Source: Apostichopus japonicus (Eukaryota; Echinodermata; Holothuroidea; Aspidochirotida; Stichopodidae). Taken from it: a DNA stretch of 64,000 nt. The stretch is from positions 11,619,213-11,683,212 of the forward strand of contig NC_092574.1 of NCBI RefSeq assembly GCF_037975245.1, given 5' to 3'. The translations under genes and the position numbers were made by a program. Position 1 is the stretch's first letter; each line of letters starts with the position of its first letter. The notes under the pieces were generated by a model. The model was given only the letters and a program-made list of their open reading frames with translations, did no database searches and was not told the origin of the DNA. Positions 12,933 through 21,960 of the stretch are shown here, in pieces.

Positions 12933-15900
12933 ATAAATATATCCAGAGGACAAGAAATTCGGGCAAAAGTCCTGAAAAATTCGGGCAGCCTAAGAGGAGA
13001 AAAAAAAATATATATTTTTTTTTTCTCCTTTTCGGCTGCCCGAATTTTTCAAGCCTTTTGCCCGAATTTCTTGTCCTCTGGAAATTTGGGGGGGCAGTCT
13101 GCCCCCCTGCCCCCCGCCTCGTACGCCTATGACTCTATTTATGCCTATTTATGGGGACCTTTTGGGCGTAATACTGCTGCCTCCTTTTTGTCTGGTAGCT
13201 TGCCCCCCATATACATGCCTTGATGTTTTGCTAGTGGAGATTCCTTGTATCCCGTTCAAAACTGACTACTTAAATCTTTAATGCCTGTCACCACCCTCCC
13301 CTCACCCATTTCCCAACTGTTTTTCGGTAATTACAAGCACATGTATAAGATGATGCTACCTTTAGATGGAGATGTATTCTGCAGAATCCTGCCTTTGTAT
13401 TTTTACTGCAGTTGGTTGGGGAACAGCTTGTAGTGAAAATTGGGAAAGAAAATAACAAGGAAGTTATGAAAGTTCATTTAAGAAAGCAGTTTGATTTTTT
13501 TGAAAGCATGTGCACCTGTCACAAGCGTTTCCTCTTGTAACAAAAATTGCAGCCCTACCACCAAAAATGGCAAAATATAAGGATGTCATTTACTGTGCAA
13601 CATATGTGCTATGACTCTGAGTATGAAGATAGAAGGGAGCACATTATTGGGCAAAATGACATGTAAACATCTGATGCTTGTCATTCTGGATTCTTCATGA
13701 TGTACCACTGATCAAATGCTTCAGTAAGCCCTAGCCTACGCCTAACTTTATCGTCGCCATACCTTATTTAGGGCCTAACTAACTGAACGAAATTATAAGA
13801 ATTAGCCTACTGTAAGTTAGTAATAATACTAAGTTAGTCCTTGTAGTAGGCCTAGGCCAGAAAATACGCTTACTCTTTTCCGATCCAGCTTCGCAACTAC
13901 TGGTCTACTTGTTTCTATATCTCCTCGAGATTTGAAGATACTTTCTCCAAATAGAGAAGGAACGGCATTGTCTTGTAGACGACGAGCTGTTGGTGTTCCA
14001 AATCCAAGTTGCGCGGAAAGGCGATAGGAAACGAAACTTTAACTAGTGAAGTGCGCACTGCACACATAAGATTCGCTCGAAGGTCCAAGCCAATCTTTCT
14101 TAGGCAGCTAGGCTGGCTGAGTGCACTGGTACTAAGGTATCGCTGTATACAGTGTTTGACGAACAGGAAACTTTCTTGTACTGTTGTGCACCCATTCTCA
14201 TATGATATTTTGTTTACTGTCCGTGACATATTGTTTACGGCTTTGATCTCTGTTAGCATATTAGGCCTACTTAGTTTTGGTAACATTGGCGGTTCCCCCG
14301 TGACGTCATTATCTTACGGAATTAGCTTGGTTATTAACTTACTTAAAACAGCAAAGAAACAATAGTGGAGCTCCAAATTTGGAGTATAGGGTTTTGATAT
14401 GGAGCTTCTCAATTTGTGCAAGTTTGAAGGGAATCTATTACGTGTCACTTGACCTTTAAGAAGTAAAGACACAAAGCATGATCTGTAGCTGTGATATAGA
14501 AAGCAAGTTACAGGTGATCAGCATCTGGATACTTACATGTGAGGCAGAGTACCAGAGTGTTGGCAGGTATGGTACTTCAACTGATGATGCTTCTTAAATG
14601 CTTTCCCACAATCTGGCCAAGTACACTGTTAAATAACACAAACAGGGTTGAACAGGGTTACAGATACGTAGCAACTACTGTAACTGGTTGCTAATGGGTA
14701 ACCCGAGTAAGTATCCTGTTCTGTCCACGTGAAATTTATGATGACGGTAGCCGGATCTTCAAATCGACACAAAGTTTGGATAATCTCGATCACGCTGTGC
14801 AGATGTACTGTTAGAAACTTTCTATGTCACCTTGTTACAACTTTTAATACAAAAAGGAGAGCAAAATGATACCTGCCTTGGAATTGTTGGCAGCTGCTAT
14901 ACCTCATCATGTATTACCTGCATGCGATAAACCATATACTGTGCAGTGCTTGTGTAGTCACATCTGACTGTGATAGGCTGTTACTACTTACGTTATGGTA
15001 TTCTTAGATACAAGCACATTGAAAACATTTCACAATCAAGTCAATTTCTTATTATTATTGGCATCTATTTTTTTTATTGTAATTATTTTCATAACAAATA
15101 TAAGAATACTGTAAATGAAAATTTCATGGTTGCTTGTGTCATTATTTGACTTTAATCTTTAGACGAACTTTGATATCCATCGAAACTTGGAGGAAATCTA
15201 CACATTTTGACCAAATGCAGAGATATGTACCTTAAACTGCCTCTCCTGGTGAACCCTTTTCACATGTCGTTTCAAGCTTTCATTGGCAGCAAACTGCATC
15301 GTACAACCTTCTTCCTGACATCTGAAAATAAAAAGTGTTAAAAAATTTAGTTTAAGTGGCTGTTTACAGTAACACATAGCTTTACTAAATCTCTATTACA
15401 AATTACGTTTGATAAAGGATATTTGGACCAAACTGTCACTTTTGGCTTCTGAGATAGAGACACATGTGTGATGGAAATCTAACCATCCCCTAACCCCCCA
15501 CCACCACCACCACCCACCACCACCAAACCAACAGATAAGACACATGTTAAAGCATGATATTTAACACTTGAAGCAACCACTTCCTTGGTGGAATTATCAA
15601 TCACAAGCATCTTTATCATTTATGGTCAAGATTAATGCTCAAGGCTGGTTCGCTGCCCCATTAATTTTTGACCACCTGACTCTACTTGAGAATAAAGGCA
15701 AAAACCACAGACCTTCTTGGATATTTTTTAATTGTTAGACTTAAATGTCAACTTTAAACTTTTAAGTTTGATATTATTCTCAAACATTTTTCCAATATTT
15801 TAAACTTCATTCATAATTTTATTTGTTAGACTTAGTAACAAATTTTTTACTTTCAATTCTAAATGACTCATGTCAGTAATTTAGGAACTTTGTGGAATAA

Positions 15901-17249
15901 ACCTCTTTCTAAAAACCTGAGTGACAAGCCACCTCAAACCAGAAAATTTCTTGAACTTACTCAAAGTCCTTAGAGGCTGAATGGCTCTTCATATGTCTTT
16001 GAAGATGACTTTTTCTACTAAAGCTCTTGTAACAATCTTCAACTGTACAGGCAAATGGTTTCTTTAATAAAGAAATAATAACACAAAGAGAAAAAGCTTT
16101 AGTAGGATCCTCAGACATATTAGGCAAAATTACTCAAAACAGTCTGTATTTTTGTAGTCTTTCTTAGTACATTACCAACAAATCAGTTCAACATATTACT
16201 GAAAACCTCTCAAAGTACTCAGGTCCTTTCTCATCCTCGTGTAGGTATTTCCATACTCATGCTCGGAACTTGGTACTCATACTCATAGCAAGCAAATTTC
16301 AAGAACTTGTTTTATTGTAGTTTTGTACTCGCTCTCGTTCTCATGCTGTTGCATTCACACCACGATACATCTAATATAAAGGTGCACAACATTTTCTTTT
16401 ACATCTATCAGGACATGTGTCCCAACTTGCAACTTGCAACAGACATGTCCTGCTCGAAATTATACTTTTGGCCAGTTAGTATCACTTCTGAGATTAAATG
16501 ATAGGAATATAATAAACTTTAAAAACCATGTAGAACTTTGTAAAAAGAATTTTTGCAATGTTACTTAAGGTGTTGCCTCATGAATAATTGCACAGCACAT
16601 TTAATTAAATGATCTTACCATTTAGGGTTCTATAATAGCAGGCATTAGGAAACTGTTGAATCATATGCTCGACAACCATGTTGTCATTTCTGCTAGCAAT
16701 GTAGAAATAACCGGTTGGTTGATGCCTGTTGTATTATGTTATGTATCACTCTTAATTGTTACAGTTGCTTTTAGCATTACTGCCCTCTATTTATAAGAAC
16801 TAAATTTCTGTAACAATCAAAAGCGATATATTTGTCATAATACAACATTGCCAACTTCCAACAGCACCAATGTGTTATTGAAACATTCAATTTCAATTTC
16901 TAAAAGCTTATAGGTGGTGTATTATCTTTTGATATCTGTCTTACAACCAAGATTTCATCACATTCCACAGGTCTAGTACAAAAGCAGTGTTAAAATAGAA
17001 AAAAGGAAAGACATTTGCGTATAAATCGAACAAGCACAACAAAGAAACAATGTTTGATATGAAAAAATTCTTAATCTATAGCAAAAGAAACCTAAAAACA
17101 TCTCATGTTCCGTTAACATCTTACTACAGTTTTAGCTTTTGTTAGCTTTGAATTATACTCACCTCTCCAGTGTGTTTGACCATATGTTCCACCAAACGCC
17201 ATCTTTTCTTGAATGTAGCAACGCATTCTTCATGCGAACACGAAAACAT
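3249..17249 (-). CDS. GTF3A: Transcription factor IIIA (5' and middle part; fingers 1-7)
   Basis: TFIIIA binds the internal control region of 5S rRNA genes and 5S rRNA. Coding exons on minus: 17163-17249, 15961-16061, 15231-15321, 14537-14625, 5162-5235, 4221-4307 and 3249-3295; all phases join. Finger 1 reads FSCSHEECVATFKKRW and ends KHTGE. Finger 4 (CGKAFKKHHQLKYHTC), finger 5 (GCGRAFPVPSKLKAHKKTHE), finger 6 (C-X4-C, H-X4-H) and the C-X2-C half of finger 7 follow the TFIIIA order and spacing. The start is taken as the Met just before finger 1. A pyrimidine-rich acceptor ends at 17267, so an upstream exon is likely. Exons for the rest of finger 7, fingers 8-9 and the tail are not visible and may lie beyond position 1. 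The 9.3-kb intron after finger 4 holds a large transposon. Confidence 0.9.
4462..4931. mobile_element. Miniature inverted-repeat element in TFIIIA intron
   Basis: The left end CAGAGATGTGCCCAG and the reverse complement of the right end CAGGGATGTGCCCAT agree except at two positions. The interior has G-rich and GC palindromic blocks (about 4520-4550 and 4895-4915). A second copy begins at 63944. No target duplication was recognised. Confidence 0.7.
5495..5911. mobile_element. hAT-like miniature element with 8-bp target duplication
   Basis: The element begins CAGTGG and ends CCGCCACTG. It is flanked by exact 8-bp copies of TCGACACC (5487-5494 and 5912-5919). It carries a run of about 20 C and, in reverse orientation, the GGAGCGCCACC / GGCGCGGAGCG module also found near 11.6 and 12.5 kb. 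An 8-bp duplication with CA...TG ends fits hAT-type transposition. No transposase is encoded. Confidence 0.85.
6100..6480 (-). repeat. Two diverged tRNA-derived SINE copies
   Basis: On minus, 6381-6450 has a box A-like TAGCTCAGTTGG and a box B-like GGTTCGAAT. Its ends do not pair as an acceptor stem, so it is SINE-like rather than a tRNA gene. A weaker copy (about 6110-6180) keeps the same order of motifs with several changes. Confidence 0.55.
7459..9100 (+). pseudogene. P2X7 C-terminal-domain-like gene, frameshifted
   Basis: Three exons are visible: 7459-7580, 8181-8406 and 8944-9100, with good GT/AG borders and joining phases at both ends. Exon 1 starts MEDMVDDRGE, then YMFEPETSEEEAGSDSD (acidic). 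Exon 2 has WCHCGQC, ECRCCREIE and CITLHP, the Cys-rich core of the P2X7 C-terminal 'ballast' family. Exon 3 has YRHTAYRQL and VVLPSCSVRRIR, the conserved end of that family, then TGA. Within exon 2 the frame breaks: after CITLHP the expected FEAVCLNP lies in another frame, a TGA follows, and YRQQYG lies in a third frame beside an apparent 5-bp duplication. No receptor channel region is present, so this is a stand-alone domain protein. It may encode a truncated product if the lesions are real. Confidence 0.7.
9292..9297 (+). terminator. Polyadenylation signal for the P2X7-C-like gene
   Basis: AATAAA about 190 bp after the stop of the plus-strand gene, followed by a second AATAAT. Confidence 0.5.
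9859..10034 (-). pseudogene. Candidate last exon of the transposon minus-strand gene
   Basis: A minus-strand frame after a TTCTACAG acceptor reads YIWELFDCLHNFC, then EECPVPVRKEPPPLASSYV, and ends HRSRFQKLC with TGA at 9859-9861. Composition and acceptor look coding. A further fragment with NGVIGMPLSKW lies just upstream (about 10090-10150) but its phase does not join cleanly. The gene may therefore be decayed. I do not recognise a catalytic domain. Confidence 0.35.
10746..10983 (-). pseudogene. Candidate linker exon of the THAP-type gene
   Basis: A pyrimidine-rich acceptor (TTCTAATTTTCAG on minus) opens a 78-codon frame ending at donor GTAATTTTC. The peptide is Pro/Ser-rich, then acidic, ending SSDESEHDKDDASR. 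Disordered acidic linkers like this often follow THAP domains in transposon-derived proteins. Its phase (1) does not match the donor of the THAP exon at 13874, so an exon is missing or the gene is broken. Confidence 0.4.
12082..12720. mobile_element. hAT-like element nested inside the 11516-13131 element
   Basis: The ends CAAGGGCGGCAGAA and, on the other strand, CAAGGGCGGCGGAA form inverted repeats. The flanks are exact 8-bp copies of GTCCAGGT (12074-12081 and 12721-12728). It contains the same GCGGAGCGCCACC / GGCGCGGAGCGTAC module (about 12505-12545) as its host element, so both belong to one family. Confidence 0.88.
12943..13081. repeat. Near-perfect 139-bp hairpin
   Basis: CCAGAGGACAAGAAATTCGG at the left is matched by its complement at the right end (13062-13081). 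The arms stay complementary for about 60 bp, including AATTCGGGCAGCC, up to an A/T-rich loop (about 12998-13023). It lies at the right side of the 11516-13131 element, just after a (TA)n run at 12901-12940. Confidence 0.85.
13874..14107 (-). pseudogene. THAP-domain exon with one nonsense codon
   Basis: The minus frame of 78 codons between a TAG acceptor and a GTAAGC donor reads KKDWLG, then YVCSAHFTS, a stop, SFVSYRLS and finally NAVPSLFGES. C-X2-H followed by F, with AVPSLF at the end, is the second half of a C2CH THAP zinc finger. The in-frame TAA is at 14039-14041, where the family usually has an acidic residue (HFT-S-E-F pattern); one G-to-T change explains it. The first two THAP cysteines are not identified upstream. 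Together with the exons at 10.7 and 9.9 kb this is probably the transposase-type gene of the TTAA element. Confidence 0.6.
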
Positions 17250-17975
17250 CTTCTTTATGGAGTCTTCTACCGTTAAGGAAAAAGTGGGGGAAAATTCAGA
17301 GACATGCATAATGTTTGAAGGTTGTGTAGCTATGCTTATGTAATTGGTCAAAATTGTAGACATGAAAATGGTTGCTAAACATCAGAGCTCAACTAGCTGC
17401 AGCTAGTGGGGAGTAACTATAGAATCCCACCACTATCGGAACACATCTATTGAAAATGAGGCTCAGTGACGCCACTAGCCTTTGGTTTTATTTTATTATT
17501 TTATTTTGAAAACGACAGGCAGCATGTATGGAGATTATGTTGACTGTATGTAGGCCTACAGATATACTACAAAAATATATCAAATTCTACTGAGCCTCCA
17601 TCCTGATGTGACGAATTCACAGGTTGTGATAGAACATAGTTTATCTTATGTCTGCCACACAGCCACTGTACCTTCAAAGGGAAAGTGAGGTTTCAGATAG
17701 GTTGGTTCTACTTTGTATCACATTGTGGGTTCCATTATGGAGCACATAATACTTTGTACTTGAAAATTATACTCATTGTTGAATGATTATCTCCAATATC
17801 CTATGTAGGCCCTAACGCTCATCTATGGTAGCTTTTGCAAGTGTAATACCACCCTGTAATTTGTGAATCTAGCTTTATTGGGCTAGGCTAGCCTAGGCCC
17901 TACATTTTAATGTTTTCAAAAAATAAATAAAATATGATGTGCACGTTGTCCTGCTTTTTAGTCACGGCAACTTAC

Positions 17976-18055
17976 TAGATGACCGCAACTCAGTCGCATC
18001 GCTTCTACTTGTCGTGTATGATTCGCGTCCCTCTCTTGTAATCTTAAAATTAAGG
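17976..18055 (-). other. Candidate 5' non-coding exon of the TFIIIA gene
   Basis: A strong donor (GTAAGTTGCC on minus) follows position 17976, upstream of the first TFIIIA coding exon. The exon contains ATGCGACTGAGTTGC, but its phase does not join the finger-1 frame: spliced to the acceptor at 17266 it would give an 11-codon upstream frame ending in TAA. The upper limit is arbitrary. Confidence 0.3.
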
Positions 18056-18382
18056 AACATTCATACGGTAGGTGGATAGAACTATCGAAATTCACTTACG
18101 CGTAATGTTCAATAAACGTTAGGATAATAGGTTGATATGATACGTTAGCTTCGGCCTAGCCTGTACTTGGCAGTTGCACGAAATACATGTAGTTGCTATT
18201 TTCTGCGTAGGTTTTTCTGTTGTATGACCACTTTCTAACTTTATTTTAGTGCCCACCGATCTTTGCGACTCTTTATTTTTGGCTAGTTTTCATCCTTTCC
18301 GAACGATCTGGGATTAGGATAAGTATCAATGTATCTCGATGGTTCAATGTGTAACTGTCAATCCAGTAGCTAGGCTTAGTAT

Positions 18383-19850
18383 ACCGGTGTGAAGTTAGAT
18401 ACTTATTCCCCCGTTCCTCGTTCGACATTCGCGAATGAGTAACTGCTACCGATTCAGTTACGTATTCGACAATGGTATCGACGTAACACCTCTGGCATGA
18501 CGAAAGCTTTCTTACAAGATGTTCAACATTTGGTCGTGGAAAGAGGTTAATCTATGGTTCATATACTCTAATGAATATTTAGAAGGATACCGTAATGCAT
18601 CTTTTCCTGTCCGAATAGTTCTTGACCAACTAAAATGACCACTACTTCATCAGTTTCTAAATTAATGTAACGGGACCTGAAAAAAATCACTCTAGGCCAT
18701 AATCAAACTAGCACGCCTTGGACCACCTAACCAATGGGTCATAGGAATTCTTAACACATTGTAGAAGTATACCATAATGCGTCTTGACCGGTCCAAAGCG
18801 TGCTTGACCAATTAAAATGACCACTAAATCAACAATTTTTTAAATAAATGTAACAGGAACTGAAATAAAAACATTTGGGCCCTAATCAAAACCAGCACGC
18901 CTTGGATCACCCAACCAATGGGTCGTATGAACTCTTAAGTCATTGTAGAAGGGCACCACAATGCGTCTTGCCCCGTCCAAAGAGGGCTTGACCATTTTAA
19001 ATAACCACTAAATCATTTACTTCTTTCATGAGTGCAACAGGACCATAATAATAATAAAAATAATAATAATACACAGTTCTTATAAAGCGCAAATACACAC
19101 TTAAGTCTCAGTGCGCTGATTATTATTAACCCCTGGTCATTGGTAACTTGTCACACCCACACACCAAAGTGTGCACAATTCAGTCAATCTCTCCTGGGAC
19201 ACGACAGTGCACCACAACCACGTGTCCCCCGGGGGACTTCCCATAGGGTGCAGCCACAACCTTAGCTAAGAGTCTTTGGACCGGGCAAGACACATTATGT
19301 TACCCTTCTACAATGTCCTTAGACTTCCTATGATCCATTGGTTGGGCGGTCCAAGGCTTGCTGGTTTTGATTAGGGCCCAAATGTTTTTATTTCAGTTCC
19401 CGTTACATTTATATAAAAAAAATGTTGATTTAATGGTCATTTTAATTGGTCAAGCACTCTTTAGACCGGGCAAGACGCATTATGGTACTCTTCTACAATG
19501 CGTTAAGAATTCATATGACCCATTGGTAAGGTGGTCCAAGGCGTGCTAGTCTTGATTAGGGCCTAAAGTATTTTTGTTACATTAATTTAAGAACTGATGA
19601 AGTACTGGTCATTTTAGTTGGTCAAGAACTATTTGGACCGGGCAAGATGCATTATGGTACCCTTCTACATAGTCATTAGAGTTCATATGACCCATGGCCA
19701 TTGATAAACCCCTTTCCACGACCAAATGTTGAACATCTTGTAAGAAATAAAAGGACCATTGTCGAATACGTAACTGAATAGGTAGCTCAGTTACTCATTC
19801 GCGAATATCGAACGAGGAACGGGGAATAAGTATCTAACTTCACACCGGTG
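18383..19850. mobile_element. Large foldback element with tandem sub-repeats in its arms
   Basis: The left ACCGGTGTGAAGTTAGATAC and its complement at the right end mark inverted arms of roughly 650 bp. Arms include ATTCGCGAATGAGTAACTG and CAGTTACGTATTCGAC and their complements. Within the left arm a unit of about 182 bp (TTGACCAA.TAAAATGACCAC, then AATGGGTC) repeats at about 18580, 18762 and 18945; the right arm has the reverse. The centre (about 19030-19275) is a SINE-like insert. No coding frame or clear target duplication was seen. Confidence 0.85.
19030..19275 (-). repeat. SINE-like insert in the loop of the foldback element
   Basis: On minus this reads TGACCAGGGGTTAATAATAA, then a GCGCTTTATAAGAACTGTG tail and an (ATT)n run. 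It resembles the 3' part of the plus-strand SINE at 25107-25430 (TGACCAGGGGTAATATAATG, then AAAGCGCTTTGAGACG). Confidence 0.6.
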
Positions 19851-20451
19851 CCAAGTAGTAGTATTGAAATAGTTATTTTGCATTCTATGTTACTATTGCC
19901 ACAGTATATGACACAAGCAAAATACTGGACACAACACACCTGATGAAACTGCCAACGCACGTGCGCGCTGGCAAATAGAGCAACGGTATCGATCGTTAGG
20001 TGAACAGGTTTTCCCATAGCTACGGAAACGTAAAGGAATATTACATTGATGACCACTGACCAGGAGTTCCAATACATAACCGGTTTGTATAGTTAGGACT
20101 ACTCATCAAACGTGTAAAAAATGCAAAACACCTTTGCTTTGCTACTCTGTCTTGTGCGTAATGAATTGCAACTGGTCAAAATGATCCGTTTTCTACAGAT
20201 GGTAGGCGCAAGGGGTGGAAAAGGTGGGTAGATGGGGAGGGGGTTGAGGAGACGTCGCCAGAGCAACACCAAATGTCCTACTCCCCATCGGACGGTAACT
20301 GACAGTATGTGGCACTTGCAAGATGTCCATGATATTTACAAATTACAGTTTGAGTAAAAACAACACAATAACAAATTTCTTTTACTGCAACTGTTCCCTT
20401 TCCATTTGACTTTTGAACTGAATGCATTATTCATTCATACATCAGTAGCTG

Positions 20452-20837
20452 CAGGGGGTAGGAAGCTTCCAAAACGTGGGGGTGGGGGGCACGACATCAG
20501 AGGGGCACTTTCTCATTCAATAACCACCACTCGACGCATATTATAAACCATTACACACCGGCCATATCACTAAAATATATATGATGTGTTAGTATGCTAT
20601 CAATACTTCTTTTTGAGATTGTTTATTTTTAACCGTACGGCTACAAAAAGATATGGGATGAAATTTTTTAAATAGCATGTACAGACTTAAAATAAATAAT
20701 TAAAATTTACAAAGGCTGAAGATATCCAAAAGACAGTTCTTCATCAAGGGGCACATTTTATTTGCCTGTAGGGCACATTTTGCAATTTTTCAAGTGTGGG
20801 GGCACGTGCCCCAGTGCCCCCCGGCTCCTACCCCCTG
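20452..20837. mobile_element. hAT-like miniature element
   Basis: It begins CAGGGGGTAGGA and ends with the complement TCCTACCCCCTG. The flanks are exact 8-bp copies of AGTAGCTG (20444-20451 and 20838-20845). It is non-coding, with G-rich segments and an AT-rich centre. Confidence 0.88.
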
Positions 20838-20845
20838 AGTAGCTG

Positions 20846-21578
20846 CATAACTAAACGCCTTCAAAAATGAATATGTCTCCATCTGCAAACTTCGTTGAAA
20901 GTCAACCAAAGGGATCCTCTTAAACTTTGCATGGATCTTCATCTGTAATAAGAATTAATGGGTTCCGGGGGTCACAAATTAGCGGCCCTGCAAAAATCAT
21001 GATAAGTGATGGCAATTTAGTCCAAACTATATCATGGCCTTATAGAGACAAACAAAGGCAGCGGCACAACCACGTATACTTCTGATCCCCCAACCCCGCC
21101 ATTGCCATGACAGACAAAGTTGAATCTGAGTACCCTCATTTTTAACAACACTAATTGCACCACTCTCCCGGACGACACAACATATCGCATTCCTCTAATA
21201 CACTGTAGGCCTGCTGCTTGAAACATGCATGGTATGCAGCGGGACGGGATTTGGAAGTGGAAAGTGGGGGGGGGGGGGACATACATATGGATGATATGGT
21301 GGTCTAAGGGGTAGAGGTCCCCCTCTCATTTGAGCAACTTTTGGCTTTTTTAAAGTCCCTAGAGATGTGATATGGTGCAATATTTATTGTTTATTTCCCA
21401 GTACTAGTTGAATATTTGAAAATGTTATTATACTACCTGCATAAAAGTGTTGCCAGATCAAACGAAATATTAATCGACATAAAAAGTAGCAAATTATTTA
21501 ACACAATAGGTCATTCTTCTATAGCCTGTGTACGTAATGATATTATAAATAAGTATAAATGTATCTCAGAGTTGTCAG
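20846..21578. other. Intergenic, no gene seen
   Basis: Unique-looking AT-rich sequence with a poly-G run at about 21267-21279. The open frames over the G/C-rich parts are low-complexity and unsupported. Confidence 0.5.
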
Positions 21579-21952
21579 CAGTGGCGTAGGAAGGTACTTC
21601 TGAGTGGGGGGGGGGGCTGAAGATTGGTGGCCGGCCTGGGGGAGGGGTCTAAGGCGAGGGGGTGTCCCCCTCCCCTGTGGAATTTTTTGCATTTCCAGGT
21701 GGCCTCAGATGCAATTTGGTGCAATATATAGCACACTTCAACACCCACTCCATTTTGTAAACTTAATTTTGTATTTTCACCTGGCCTTAGATGCAATTTG
21801 GTGCTCCAAATGAGATTTTTTTTCTCATTTGGAAATGAAAAAGGGGTTTTCTGACTTGCGAAGCGGGGGGCGGAATGATACTTCCGCCCCTCCACATTTT
21901 TCACTGGGGGGGGGGGCTGGCGCCCCCCAGCCCCCCGGTTCCTACGCCCTTG
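21579..21952. mobile_element. hAT-like miniature element
   Basis: The left end CAGTGGCGTAGGAA and the complement of the right end CAAGGGCGTAGGAA form inverted repeats. The flanks are exact 8-bp copies of GTTGTCAG (21571-21578 and 21953-21960). Poly-G runs lie inside each end. Confidence 0.9.
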
Positions 21953-21960
21953 GTTGTCAG

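Larger units (their letters stand above)
11516..13131. mobile_element. hAT-like non-autonomous element nested in the TTAA transposon
   Basis: The ends are an exact 12-bp inverted repeat CATAGGCGTACG. The flanks are exact 8-bp copies of ACTCTATT (11508-11515 and 13132-13139). The interior has G-runs near both ends, the GGAGCGCCACC module (about 11590-11635) and a second inserted element. It has no transposase frame. Confidence 0.9.
6806..14455. mobile_element. 7.65-kb TTAA-flanked DNA transposon (Kolobok-like) with two decayed genes
   Basis: The outer ends are an exact 14-bp inverted repeat, AGGTCAAGTGACAC at 6806-6819 and its complement at 14442-14455. Each is flanked by TTAA (6802-6805 and 14456-14459). 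A second inverted block, TGACGTCACGGGGG, lies about 145-155 bp inside each end. Inside are a plus-strand P2X7-C-type gene and a minus-strand THAP-type gene, both damaged. TTAA targets with a THAP-type protein are traits of the Kolobok superfamily; piggyBac also uses TTAA but does not normally carry THAP. The element lies in a TFIIIA intron, 81 bp from exon 14537-14625. The Kolobok assignment is inference. Confidence 0.8.

Noticed and set aside
12770-13223. Two open frames of about 120 residues
   Set aside because: They cross the (TA)n run and the hairpin of a non-autonomous element; low complexity.
17142-17363. TFIIIA start at the ATG at 17363
   Set aside because: The frame is open, but a strong pyrimidine-rich acceptor ends at 17267, so sequence above it is probably intron.
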